From Lysobacteraceae bacterium 2PB (lineage in GTDB: Bacteria > Pseudomonadota > Gammaproteobacteria > Xanthomonadales > Xanthomonadaceae), in contig SCMT01000019.1 of NCBI GenBank assembly GCA_005502915.1, forward strand, positions 1 through 64,000: DNA of 64,000 nucleotides, in the 5' to 3' direction. Positions within the stretch are counted from its first letter, which is position 1. Each line of letters opens with the position of its first letter. Shown piece after piece: positions 1-7,849 of the stretch. The position numbers were made by a program, and so were the translations under genes. Below the pieces are notes generated by a model. The model ran no database searches. It was not told the origin of the DNA and saw only the letters and a program-made list of their open reading frames with translations.

Positions 1-24
1 GCGGGGCGCATCGGGGGATTGTAG

Positions 25-1272
<1,248 letters not shown>

Positions 1273-1301
1273 TCGACATCGTCCAACGAGAGGAGCGCAG
1301 G

Positions 1302-2141
1302 ATGAACCGCTACGCCGTCTTCGGCCAACCCGTCTCGCATTCGCTCTCGCCGCGCATCCACGCCGCGTTCGGCAGGCAGGCCGGCATCGCCCTGGAATAC
1401 ACCGCGATCGAATGCGCACCGGAGGCTTTCGCCGACGCCGTCGCGGCCTTCGCGGCGCAGGGCGGCCAGGGCGCGAACGTGACCCTGCCGCACAAGCAGG
1501 CCGCCGCGGACCTGTGCAGCGAACTGAGCGAACGCGCGCGCCGCGCCGGCGCGGTGAACACGCTGGTGCGTCGCGGCGATGCCTGGTTCGGCGACAACAC
1601 CGACGGTGCCGGCCTCGTCCGCGACCTCACCGGTCGCCATGGCCTGGACCTGCGCGCGCGTCGCACCCTGCTGATCGGCGCCGGCGGTGCCGCGCGCGGC
1701 GTCGCGCCCGCGCTGATCGACGCCGGCATCGGCGACCTCTACATCGTCAACCGCGACGCGAAGAAGGCCGACGCGCTGGCCGACCTGCTCGGCGAACCCG
1801 GCCGCGTCCACGCCCGCTATTTCGACGACCTGCGCGATCTCGGCAACTTCGAACTGATCGTCAACGCCACCTCCGCCGCGCGCGGCAGCGGCCTGCCGAC
1901 CCTGCCGATGTCCCTGGTCGACTCGCGCACCGCCTGCGTCGACCTCAGCTACGGCGAAGCCGCGATCCCCTTCCTCGCCTGGGCCCGCGCCGCAGGCGCG
2001 CATCGCAGCGTCGACGGCCTGGGCATGCTGGTCGAGCAGGCCGCCGAAAGCTTCGCGCTGTGGCACGGCATGCGCCCCGACACCGACCCGGTGTACGCGG
2101 AACTGCAGGCACGCCACGCCGCGCTGGTCACGGCGGATTGA
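1302..2141 (+). CDS. aroE: Shikimate dehydrogenase (NADP+)
   Basis: Reduces 3-dehydroshikimate to shikimate in aromatic amino-acid synthesis. The 279-residue product starts [20 protein letters not shown], which holds the shikimate-binding SLSP motif. NVTLPHKQ carries the catalytic lysine and [12 protein letters not shown] the catalytic aspartate. The Rossmann glycine motif [10 protein letters not shown] binds NADP. The start is set by a GAGAGGAG-type ribosome site ending about 6 bases upstream of the ATG at 1302, even though the frame is open further upstream into the hemB end. A small membrane gene follows after 36 bases. Assignment is firm. Confidence 0.96.
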   Translation: MNRYAVFGQPVSHSLSPRIHAAFGRQAGIALEYTAIECAPEAFADAVAAFAAQGGQGANVTLPHKQAAADLCSELSERARRAGAVNTLVRRGDAWFGDNTDGAGLVRDLTGRHGLDLRARRTLLIGAGGAARGVAPALIDAGIGDLYIVNRDAKKADALADLLGEPGRVHARYFDDLRDLGNFELIVNATSAARGSGLPTLPMSLVDSRTACVDLSYGEAAIPFLAWARAAGAHRSVDGLGMLVEQAAESFALWHGMRPDTDPVYAELQARHAALVTAD

Positions 2142-2177
2142 CGACACAGAAAGCAAAGAACCCACGGGAACGACCGC

Positions 2178-2522
2178 ATGGACTCCTTCAGCACGATCCT
2201 CTTCACCCTCACCGCCTACCTGCCCGATCTCATCGGGCTGGGCATCGCGCTGATCATGCTGCTGGGGTCGGCGAAGCCGGGACGCGAGCGCAGGAACGCG
2301 GTGGTCGGCGTCACCATCATGGTGGTTTCGACCCTGGCGAGGATGGGGCTGACCTTCTACCAGAACGCGATCTTCTCGACCGGCGCGGCGGCGAGCGATG
2401 TCGCGGGCATGCTGAACCTGTTCATGGCCGTGCATACCGCGCTCAACCTGATCACCATCGCCGGCCTGCTGATGGTGGTGTGGGCGCTGTGCCGCGCCAC
2501 CCGGGCGGTGGACGCGCGCTGA
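2178..2522 (+). CDS. Small three-helix membrane protein, function unknown
   Basis: A 114-residue protein that I do not recognise as a named family. It has three clear hydrophobic segments, near residues 7-30, 42-62 and 78-105. A basic loop (KPGRERRN) after the first suggests an inner-membrane protein with a cytoplasmic loop. It sits 36 bases after aroE, so the two may be cotranscribed. It converges on rtcA with only 28 bases between the stop codons, and no hairpin is obvious there. Start ATG at 2178 follows GGGAACG. Confidence 0.7.
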   Translation: MDSFSTILFTLTAYLPDLIGLGIALIMLLGSAKPGRERRNAVVGVTIMVVSTLARMGLTFYQNAIFSTGAAASDVAGMLNLFMAVHTALNLITIAGLLMVVWALCRATRAVDAR

Positions 2523-2550
2523 GCGTCCACGACGGTTCCGGATCAATCCC

Positions 2551-3573
2551 TCAGGACGCGATCCGCACCTGCCACAGCTGCGGACCGAGCTCGGTCCAGT
2601 CGATCTCCACCGGCAGGAACTTCTCGATCAGGCGCGCATTGCTGCTCAGGTGATCGCTGATCAGGTGCGTGGTGAACGCGCCGCCGCCGGCCAGCGCCAT
2701 CGGCAGCAGCAGCTGGTCGGACAGGTGCTCGCCCACGCAGGCGGTGCTGCGCAGGTAATGCCCGGCCTCCTCGCAGAGACGCTCGGCCACGCGCTCGGCG
2801 GTGATGCCGCGCTCGCCGTGGCCGGTGAACACTTCGGCATGCGAATCGTGCTCGACGCGCAGCAGCAGGACATTGCCCGGACCCGAGGACGGCACGACCT
2901 CGTGCACGCGTCGCGCCTCGCGCGGCAGGTGCAGGCGACGCATCACGACATCGAGCTCGCGCTCGCCGATGTTCGCGGCCAGTCCCGACAGCATCGCGGT
3001 CGCCGACAGGCTGCGACGCTCGCCGCGATCATTGAACTCGACCTGGCGCAGCACCGGCGCCGGCTGCACCACCGCATGCGCGATGCCGCCGCCGGCCGGG
3101 AAGAAGCCGGGACGCTCGATCCGCAGCGAGGCCTCGATGCCGAGCTTCGCCACCACCGGCAGGAAGGTGTCGCTCAGGAAGTCCGCGCTCGGCGCCATCG
3201 GATTGTGCGTCCCGCCTTCCAGGCGCAGCGTCGACGCACGGTCGCACTGCCACAGCGGCGGCAGCACGGTCTGCAGCACCAGCATCGCCGACCCGGCACT
3301 GCCGGTGGCGAAACGGTAGTCGCCGGGCGTGACCACGCCCGGCGTGAAGCGCAGCGTGGTCGCACCCAGCTCCGCGCCCTCGACGAAGGCATTGCCGATC
3401 TTCGCCGCCGCGTTCACCGCGGTCAGGTGCTGGCGCATCAGGCCCGGCTTCGAACGCTTCGCGCGGATCTTCGTCATGGTGAAGCCCGTGCCGGTGCACA
3501 GGCTCAGGCTCAAGGCCGTGCGGAGCAGCTGTCCGCCGCCAGCGGAGCCGTCGATTTCGATCAAGTCAGTCAT
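2551..3573 (-). CDS. rtcA: RNA 3'-terminal phosphate cyclase RtcA
   Basis: Converts RNA 3'-phosphate ends to 2',3'-cyclic phosphate with ATP through an adenylylated histidine intermediate. The 340-residue product begins MTDLIEIDGSAGGGQLLRTA, the hallmark GGGQ start of the family. It has RAKRSKPGLMRQHL and FFPAGGG. Near the C-terminus lies GEHLSDQLLLPMALAGGG, the region of the nucleophilic histidine. It is the last gene of the rsr-Y RNA-rtcB-rtcA transcription unit, 160 bases after rtcB. Its role is RNA end repair alongside RtcB. Expression should follow the sigma54 promoter upstream of rsr, unless a local promoter exists in the 160-base gap. Confidence 0.95.
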   Translation of the reverse strand: MTDLIEIDGSAGGGQLLRTALSLSLCTGTGFTMTKIRAKRSKPGLMRQHLTAVNAAAKIGNAFVEGAELGATTLRFTPGVVTPGDYRFATGSAGSAMLVLQTVLPPLWQCDRASTLRLEGGTHNPMAPSADFLSDTFLPVVAKLGIEASLRIERPGFFPAGGGIAHAVVQPAPVLRQVEFNDRGERRSLSATAMLSGLAANIGERELDVVMRRLHLPREARRVHEVVPSSGPGNVLLLRVEHDSHAEVFTGHGERGITAERVAERLCEEAGHYLRSTACVGEHLSDQLLLPMALAGGGAFTTHLISDHLSSNARLIEKFLPVEIDWTELGPQLWQVRIAS

Positions 3574-3733
3574 TGCTACATTCTGCGTGAGTAGCGCTGC
3601 CTCTGCAGTCGCTCTATCGATTCATTGCTATGCCATCCATGGCGAGACGTGACTGGCTTCGGACTGCCCGGCCCGCACATCCATGTGCGGGCGTTCGTCG
3701 CAGCGCGCGGCAGTGCCACGCAAGCGCTGCTCC

Positions 3734-4954
3734 TCACCCTTTGACACACACCACCTGTCGCAGGGTATGCACGATCTCGACCAGGTCCTCCTGCGCGGCC
3801 ATCACCGCGTCGATCGGCTTGTAGGCGGCCGGGGACTCGTCGACCACGTCGGCGTCCTTGCGGCATTCCACGTGCGCGGTGGCCTTGATGTGGTCTTCGA
3901 GCGAGATCAGCTTCTTCGCGGCGGTACGGCTCATCACCCGGCCGGCGCCGTGACTGCAGCTGCAGAAGCTGTCCTCGTTGCCGAGGCCGCGCACGATGAA
4001 GCTCTTCGCGCCCATGCTGCCCGGGATGATGCCCAGCTCGCCCTTGCGCGCGCTCACCGCGCCCTTGCGGGTCACGTGCACGTTCTTGCCGAAGTGGTGC
4101 TCCATCTGCACGTAGTTGTGGTGGCAGTTCACCGCCTCGGCCTGGGCCTCGAACGGCTTCGGGATGACCTTGCGCACCGCTTCGACGACATGGCGCATCA
4201 TGATCTCGCGGTTCATGCGCGCGTAACGCTGCGCCCAGTCGACCGCGAAGACGTAGTCGGCGTAGTGCTCGCTGCCTTCCGGCAGGTACGCGAGGTCCTT
4301 GTCCGGCAGGTTGATCATCCAGCGCTGCATCTCCTTCTTCGCCAGCTCGATGAAGTAGGTGCCGATGGCGTTGCCGACGCCGCGCGACCCGGAGTGCAGC
4401 ATGAACCACACGCGCTGTTCCTCGTCGAGGCAGATCTCGATGAAGTGGTTGCCGGTACCGAGCGTTCCGAGATGGTTGAGGTTGTTGGTCTTCTTCAGGC
4501 GCGGATGACGCTCGCAGACCTTCTCGAAATCGGACACGAGCTGCGACCAGCCCTCGACCGACAGCGCCGGCGCGTTCTCCCAGGCGCCCTTGTCGCGCGG
4601 ACCGACGGTGCGGCCATGCGGCACGGCGCGCTCGATCGCGCTGCGCACCCCGGCGAGGTTGTCCGGCAGGTCGCTGGCGACCAGCGAGGTGCGCGCCGCG
4701 ATCATGCCGCAGCCGATGTCCACGCCGACCGCCGCCGGGATGATCGCGCCGATGGTCGGCACCACCGAACCCACCGTCGCGCCCTTGCCGAGGTGCACGT
4801 CGGGCATCACCGCGATCCAGCGGTGGATGAAGGGCAGCTTCGCGATGTTGCGCAGCTGGTCGCGGGCCTCGTCCTCCAGCGGGACGCCGCGCGTCCACAG
4901 CTTGATCGGCACCGCGCCCGGGTCATGGATGACGTTGTAATTTTCGGTGGTCAT
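3734..4954 (-). CDS. rtcB: RNA-splicing ligase RtcB
   Basis: GTP- and Mn2+-dependent ligase that joins RNA 2',3'-cyclic phosphate or 3'-phosphate ends to 5'-OH ends. The 406 residues are close to the usual bacterial length. Visible motifs are MPDVHLGKGATVGSV, the metal-binding cysteine motif VGVDIGCGM, and CSHGAGR, which holds the histidine that becomes guanylylated. ATG at 4954 matches the family start (MTTENYNV) and has GAGAA a few bases upstream; an in-frame ATG at 4969 adds only five residues. The start lies 25 bases after the last Y-RNA-like unit, so ligase and Y RNAs are probably on one transcript. Partners are RtcA, Rsr and regulator RtcR. Confidence 0.96.
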   Translation of the reverse strand: MTTENYNVIHDPGAVPIKLWTRGVPLEDEARDQLRNIAKLPFIHRWIAVMPDVHLGKGATVGSVVPTIGAIIPAAVGVDIGCGMIAARTSLVASDLPDNLAGVRSAIERAVPHGRTVGPRDKGAWENAPALSVEGWSQLVSDFEKVCERHPRLKKTNNLNHLGTLGTGNHFIEICLDEEQRVWFMLHSGSRGVGNAIGTYFIELAKKEMQRWMINLPDKDLAYLPEGSEHYADYVFAVDWAQRYARMNREIMMRHVVEAVRKVIPKPFEAQAEAVNCHHNYVQMEHHFGKNVHVTRKGAVSARKGELGIIPGSMGAKSFIVRGLGNEDSFCSCSHGAGRVMSRTAAKKLISLEDHIKATAHVECRKDADVVDESPAAYKPIDAVMAAQEDLVEIVHTLRQVVCVKG

Positions 4955-4978
4955 GATGGATTCTCGCATTGCAGAAAG

Positions 4979-5092
4979 GAAACGGCGACAAGGTGGGCAG
5001 GACTCTGCGGATCGGACTGGCGTCGTCACTGCAGTGGGACTTGAACCCAACTCCCGGAGGAGGAACCTGTATTCCAGCCCGCATTCGCCGCT
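4979..5092 (-). ncRNA. Degenerate Y-RNA-like unit 6 (T arm kept, D arm lost)
   Basis: Last unit of the array, directly ahead of rtcB. Read on the minus strand, its 5' segment AGCGGCGA pairs with the 3' segment TCGCCGTTT over 8 base pairs. An internal loop with the array-typical AATGC follows on the 5' side and CTTG on the 3' side. A second helix is GGGCTGGA with TCCTGCCC (one mismatch). A T-arm-like stretch lies at 5034-5050 (TTGGGTTCAAGTCCCAC), but no D arm or closed acceptor stem is visible. CACTGCAGTG at 5027-5036 is a local palindrome instead. It may be decaying or may act as an rtcB leader structure. The pairing is read by eye. Confidence 0.6.
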
Positions 5093-5103
5093 GGAACTCG
5101 TAA

Positions 5104-5238
5104 TCGTCGACCGCGACGAGGCGGGATGACGCGAATGTTTGTGCTCTACCAGGCTGAGCTACCGGTGCACTGACGGACACCGGGCGGGATTCGAACCCGC
5201 GACCACAAGGAGCGCCATCGGCATTCGCGGCCGACGAG
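5104..5238 (-). ncRNA. Y-RNA-like unit 5 with circularly permuted tRNA module
   Basis: On the minus strand the ends CTCGTCGGCCGCGA and TCGCGGTCGACGA form a 13-base-pair helix, the expected Ro60 (Rsr) binding stem. An asymmetric loop follows (AATGCC opposite CCGCCTCG), then a second helix GATGGCGC with GCGTCATC. Inside is a T arm (5184-5200, GCGGG-TTCGAAT-CCCGC), then CCGGTG and CACCGG pairing as a 6-base-pair acceptor-like stem closed by a 10-base loop. A D arm follows (5142-5162, with AGCTCAG and TAGAGC). The order T arm, acceptor, D arm is a circular permutation of tRNA with the anticodon arm replaced by the Y stem, as described for bacterial YrlA-type RNAs. No anticodon exists. Confidence 0.8.
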
Positions 5239-5252
5239 GTGAAACGATTGCT

Positions 5253-5335
5253 TGTCATCCCGAGCGCAGCGAGGGACCTGCTTGCGGTGTTCCTGCCAAT
5301 TGAAAAGCAGGTCCCTCGCTGCGCTCGGGATGACA
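5253..5335. repeat. Palindromic repeat between Y-RNA units 4 and 5
   Basis: Arms of about 31 bases (5253-5283 and 5305-5335) are perfect reverse complements around a 21-base loop. Core sequence TCATCCCGAGCGCAGCGAGG. A near-identical copy lies at 5501-5583 and a deletion remnant at 5753-5782. In the rsr-rtcB transcript it would fold as a very stable hairpin separating adjacent Y-RNA units. Confidence 0.9.
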
Positions 5336-5346
5336 GATGATTCTTT

Positions 5347-5485
5347 ATCGCCGACTCCGACAAGAAGAAGCGGAACGTTACCCGCGCCCTGGTCCTCTAG
5401 ACGACGCCAGCCTTTCCGCTGGCGGCGAGACTCGAACTCGCGTTTCGGGTGTCATGTAGTTCCACCAGCATTCGTATCTGACGAG
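5347..5485 (-). ncRNA. Y-RNA-like unit 4 with circularly permuted tRNA module
   Basis: Minus-strand ends CTCGTCAGATACGA and TCGGAGTCGGCGAT pair over about 13 positions with three mismatches, weaker than its neighbours. The loop AATGCTG opposite TTCTTCTTG is followed by helix GTGGAAC with GTTCCGC. The inner module has a T arm (5425-5441, GCGAG-TTCGAGT-CTCGC). Next is a perfect 7-base-pair acceptor-like hairpin, CGCCAGC and GCTGGCG, capped by GGAAAG (5404-5423). The D-arm-like segment CGTCTAGAGGACCAGG (5387-5403) resembles a tRNA-Glu type D arm. The capped 7-pair stem shows that this is not a normal tRNA with free ends. Confidence 0.78.
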
Positions 5486-5500
5486 GTGAAGCAATTTTCC

Positions 5501-5583
5501 TGTCATCCCGAGCGCAGCGAGGGACCTGCTTTCGGTGTTTCTGCCTATTGAACAGCAGGTCCCTCGCTGCGCTCGGGATGACA
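5501..5583. repeat. Palindromic repeat between Y-RNA units 3 and 4
   Basis: Second full copy of the palindrome seen at 5253-5335. Arms 5501-5530 and 5554-5583 are perfect reverse complements, and the loop differs slightly from the first copy. It sits exactly in the spacer between two Y-RNA-like units. Confidence 0.9.
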
Positions 5584-5594
5584 GGGCTTGATGG

Positions 5595-5738
5595 ATCGCC
5601 AACCGCGACAAGAATGACGGAACGTTTTTCCTGCTCTACCCCTGAGCTACCGCCGCATCGTTACGCGACGAGCGGGATTCGAACCCGCGACCCGGACATT
5701 AAGAGTGTGTAGTTCCGCCGGCATTCGCGACCGACGAG
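5595..5738 (-). ncRNA. Y-RNA-like unit 3 with circularly permuted tRNA module
   Basis: Minus-strand 5' end CTCGTCGGTCGCGA pairs with 3' end TCGCGGTTGGCGA over 13 positions, including G-U pairs. The loop AATGCCGG opposite TCATTCTTG follows, then CGGAAC with GTTCCG. The inner module has a T arm (5672-5688, GCGGG-TTCGAAT-CCCGC), CGTCGC with GCGGCG as a 6-pair acceptor-like stem closed by GTAACGAT, and a D arm (5632-5650, AGCTCAGGGGTAGAGC). The helix sequence differs from the neighbouring units while pairing is kept, which suggests selection on structure. Likely partner is Rsr, encoded upstream on the same strand. Confidence 0.82.
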
Positions 5739-5752
5739 GTGAAACCTGTTGC

Positions 5753-5782
5753 TTGTCATCCTTCGCTGCGCTCGGGATGACG
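5753..5782. repeat. Truncated copy of the inter-unit palindrome
   Basis: TGTCATCC and GGGATGACG flank TTCGCTGCGCTC. This is what remains if most of one arm and the loop of the 83-base palindrome at 5253 or 5501 are deleted. It lies in the spacer between Y-RNA-like units 2 and 3. Confidence 0.7.
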
Positions 5783-5790
5783 GATGAAAG

Positions 5791-5972
5791 ACCGACGACA
5801 ACGGAGACAAGGATCGGAAAAACGTGCCTGCTCTATCCGACTGAGCTACTGCCGCATAGGACTGACGATCGTGGATCGGCAGCCATGATGTTGGCGCGGC
5901 AGGTGGGACTCGAACCCACGACCTGGACCATCTCGAGGTGTAGTTTTTCCAGCATTCTCCATCGTCGACGGT
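5791..5972 (-). ncRNA. Y-RNA-like unit 2, longest, with GCCA after the acceptor-like strand
   Basis: On the minus strand the ends ACCGTCGACGATGGAGA and TCTCCGTTGTCGTCGGT pair at 16 of 17 positions. The loop AATGCT opposite GATCCTTG leads into GGAAAAAC with GTTTTTCC. The inner module has a T arm (5903-5920, GTGGG-TTCGAGT-CCCAC), then CTGCCGC, which pairs perfectly with GCGGCAG as a 7-pair acceptor-like stem, and a D arm (5829-5849, AGCTCAGTCGGATAGAGC). Unlike the others, the acceptor-like 3' strand is followed by GCCA and then a loop of about 39 bases, so an RNA cut after GCCA would resemble a tRNA 3' end. Best-paired unit of the array. Confidence 0.83.
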
Positions 5973-5981
5973 AGGGAGCAT

Positions 5982-6048
5982 GACGATTGCGACAAGGGGT
6001 ATGGGACGCATGGGTAATGTAGTCCCGATGGCATTCGCGATCGCCGTC
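5982..6048 (-). ncRNA. Minimal Y-RNA-like stem, unit 1, no tRNA module
   Basis: First unit after rsr. On the minus strand GGCGATCGCGA pairs with TCGCAATCGTC at 10 of 11 positions. The characteristic loop (AATGCCATC opposite ATACCCCTTG) is followed by GGGAC with GTCCC closing a 14-base terminal loop. It therefore has the presumed Ro-binding stem and conserved AATGC/CTTG internal loop but lacks T arm, D arm and acceptor-like stem. It begins about 58 bases after the rsr stop codon. A minimal Ro60-binding RNA of this type would be atypical among described bacterial Y RNAs as far as I know. Confidence 0.62.
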
Positions 6049-6106
6049 AACGCTTGAATTCTGTGCCTGGCCGGCCCCATTGCCGGCCAGGACTTTTCAT
6101 TGCCGC

Positions 6107-7657
6107 TTACAACGGGATGCTCGCGATGCGATCCACCCAGCGACGCGCACCGATGCCCTCGGCGGCGAAGCTGGCGAGCAGGTCGAACACCGCGTCGCTG
6201 AAACCGCCGACATGCAGCACGTCGGCGCGCTCCACCGTCTGGCTGGTGGCGTACGGCTGCAGGTCGATGCAGACCAGCTTCGCGTTCGGGCAGCGCGACT
6301 TGATCCGCTCCCACTGGCGCATGGTCTCGGTGGCGCCGGAGCCGCGCGTGTCGCGCCAGCTCTCGTTGTCCGAGATCAGCACCAGCAGGTCGACCTTCGC
6401 GTTCTCCGCGTTGAGCTTCGCCAGCGGCGCGCTCACCGTGGTGCCGCCACCGCACAGCTTCGCCAGCTGCTGCGCCTGGGTGATCACGCTGTCGCGCGGG
6501 TTCAGGCGCAGGTCGCGCACGGCGGTGTCGAATGGCATCACCCGGGCCAGCGGATTGGTGCGCTGCACGCAGGCCGCGATCAGCGCCGCCACGTCGACGC
6601 AGCGGGTCACGCTGGTCGCGCCCTTGCGATAGCCGGTGACCGCCGAGCTCATCGAGCCCGACACGTCCACCGCCACCACCACATCGCCCTCCAGCTTCGG
6701 CACCTGGCGGGTCGCGATTTCCATCGCGTCCTGCAGGGCCTCGCCGATCGCGCGCGGCAGGTCGCCGGTCGCCTGGAACGTGGTCAGCAGCTGGTACGGC
6801 AGCACGCGCGCCTTGCGGATCGCGGCCTCGTCGGTCAGCTTCGCCACCACCTTGCGCAACACATACGCATCGGTGAAGACACCGTGGCGCGCGAAGTGGT
6901 TGAGGTTCTGGCGCAGCGACTGCCAGGACGCACGGGTCGCCAGCGCCTTCCAGTGCGAGGTCGTCAGCGGCTGCGACGTGTAGTACTGGAACGGCAGGTC
7001 CGGCAGCGTGCGCGACGGGTCGTTCTTGAATGCCTCGTAGGCGCGCACCTTCTCCGGCAGCTTGTCGGCATCGTACGGCTTGTCGATCAACCAGGCGTAC
7101 AGCGCCTGGCGCTCGGCGTCGGCCGGCTTCGGGTGGACCATCTTCACGATGTCGCCGAGCGACGGGTCGTTGCCGATGGCGGCCGAGACGATCTGGTCGA
7201 CGCTGGCGTTCTGCAGCCAGTCGCGGATCAGTCGCTTGGGCAGGGAACCCAGCGACTTCCGGCCGACGCGGCCGCTGCGCAGGATCTGCACCACGTTGCG
7301 GAGCATGCGGCCGTTGTCGACCACCTGCGGGAACGCGGCGGCGAAGGCCTCGCGGTCGCGCACCGACAGGGTGGCGAGCAGCAGGGCCGGCATGTCCTTC
7401 ATGTGGCCGACCTTGCGGGCATGGATGGCGGTGCGGGCGACGAAACCCGGCTCGACCTCGGCGCAGAGCTTCAGGGCCATGTCCAGCTGCTCGCCGGCAT
7501 CGGCGTAGAAGGTGCCGTTGAGGCAGCCGGTCGCCGCGTACAGGGCCAGCGCCGCCTTCGGGCTGCGGGCATAGGCCAGGCCACCGGCCTCGTTGCGGGT
7601 GGTGGCGTCCGGCAGCAGGGCGCCGCGGCTGGAGGTGAAGAGGCTGGTGTTGGCCAT
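6107..7657 (-). CDS. rsr: Ro60 orthologue Rsr (TROVE and von Willebrand A domains)
   Basis: RNA-binding ring protein that holds Y RNAs and in some bacteria teams with exoribonucleases in RNA surveillance. The 516-residue product has a TROVE HEAT-repeat region over roughly residues 10-310. A vWA domain follows with a MIDAS motif, VAVDVSGSMSS, whose first aspartate is about residue 331, and LLVLISDNESW. ATG at 7657 is chosen for its AAAGGA ribosome site and the family-like start MANTSLF. It is the first gene after the sigma54 promoter at 7711-7727 and is followed by the Y-RNA-like array and rtcBA, the order known from Salmonella. Assignment is firm. Confidence 0.93.
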   Translation of the reverse strand: MANTSLFTSSRGALLPDATTRNEAGGLAYARSPKAALALYAATGCLNGTFYADAGEQLDMALKLCAEVEPGFVARTAIHARKVGHMKDMPALLLATLSVRDREAFAAAFPQVVDNGRMLRNVVQILRSGRVGRKSLGSLPKRLIRDWLQNASVDQIVSAAIGNDPSLGDIVKMVHPKPADAERQALYAWLIDKPYDADKLPEKVRAYEAFKNDPSRTLPDLPFQYYTSQPLTTSHWKALATRASWQSLRQNLNHFARHGVFTDAYVLRKVVAKLTDEAAIRKARVLPYQLLTTFQATGDLPRAIGEALQDAMEIATRQVPKLEGDVVVAVDVSGSMSSAVTGYRKGATSVTRCVDVAALIAACVQRTNPLARVMPFDTAVRDLRLNPRDSVITQAQQLAKLCGGGTTVSAPLAKLNAENAKVDLLVLISDNESWRDTRGSGATETMRQWERIKSRCPNAKLVCIDLQPYATSQTVERADVLHVGGFSDAVFDLLASFAAEGIGARRWVDRIASIPL

Positions 7658-7710
7658 GGTGTCGTCCTTTCGGGAATGCCCGGTCTGCGTGTCGTTTGTG
7701 CCGTCCATAA

Positions 7711-7727
7711 GGCAATCCCCGTGCCAA
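7711..7727 (-). promoter_or_regulatory. Sigma54 (-24/-12) promoter of the rsr-Y RNA-rtcBA operon
   Basis: The minus strand reads TTGGCACGGGGATTGCC, matching the sigma54 consensus TGGCAC-N5-TTGC at all invariant positions. Transcription would start near 7700, giving a leader of about 43 bases before rsr. The divergent neighbour RtcR is a sigma54-dependent activator, which supports the call. Confidence 0.93.
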
Positions 7728-7755
7728 CTGTTCGACAAGGCAATCAAGTCGTTGA

Positions 7756-7774
7756 TCCACAATGGATTTGTGGA
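7756..7774. promoter_or_regulatory. Inverted repeat, candidate RtcR upstream activating site
   Basis: TCCACAA and TTGTGGA are perfect 7-base arms around a 5-base spacer, about 55-75 bases upstream of the predicted rsr transcription start. An enhancer for the bacterial enhancer-binding protein RtcR would be expected in this intergenic region. Binding is an inference. A second palindrome, GATAA-GCAT-TTATC, lies at 7826-7839 next to the rtcR start. Confidence 0.5.
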
Positions 7775-7849
7775 GATCGAGCGTTCGGCTCCACCCGAAC
7801 AACGCATCGTTTTCCTATACTGATGGATAAGCATTTATCGGATAGCATC

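Noticed and set aside
5253..5583. CRISPR-like repeats
   Set aside because: Only two full copies and a remnant, each a palindrome with its own loop, spaced by RNA units of defined structure and with no cas genes.
5104..5972. Cluster of ordinary tRNA genes or intron-containing tRNA genes
   Set aside because: T arms and D arms are present, but each D arm lies downstream of its T arm within a closed stem. No anticodon arm exists in any arrangement, and flanking ends pair as a long Y-type stem. Reading D arm to next T arm as a split tRNA would leave 100-250 bases including a palindrome where the anticodon should be.
5661..7802. 713-codon minus-strand open frame
   Set aside because: It overlaps rsr in another frame and runs through the structured RNA array. 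The protein is low-complexity Arg/Ala/Gly-rich, a shadow of rsr.
6080..7849. Plus-strand open frame extending rtcR upstream by about 590 codons
   Set aside because: It is antisense to rsr with shadow composition. The RtcR family start lies at 7850 and the promoter of the rsr operon falls inside this stretch.
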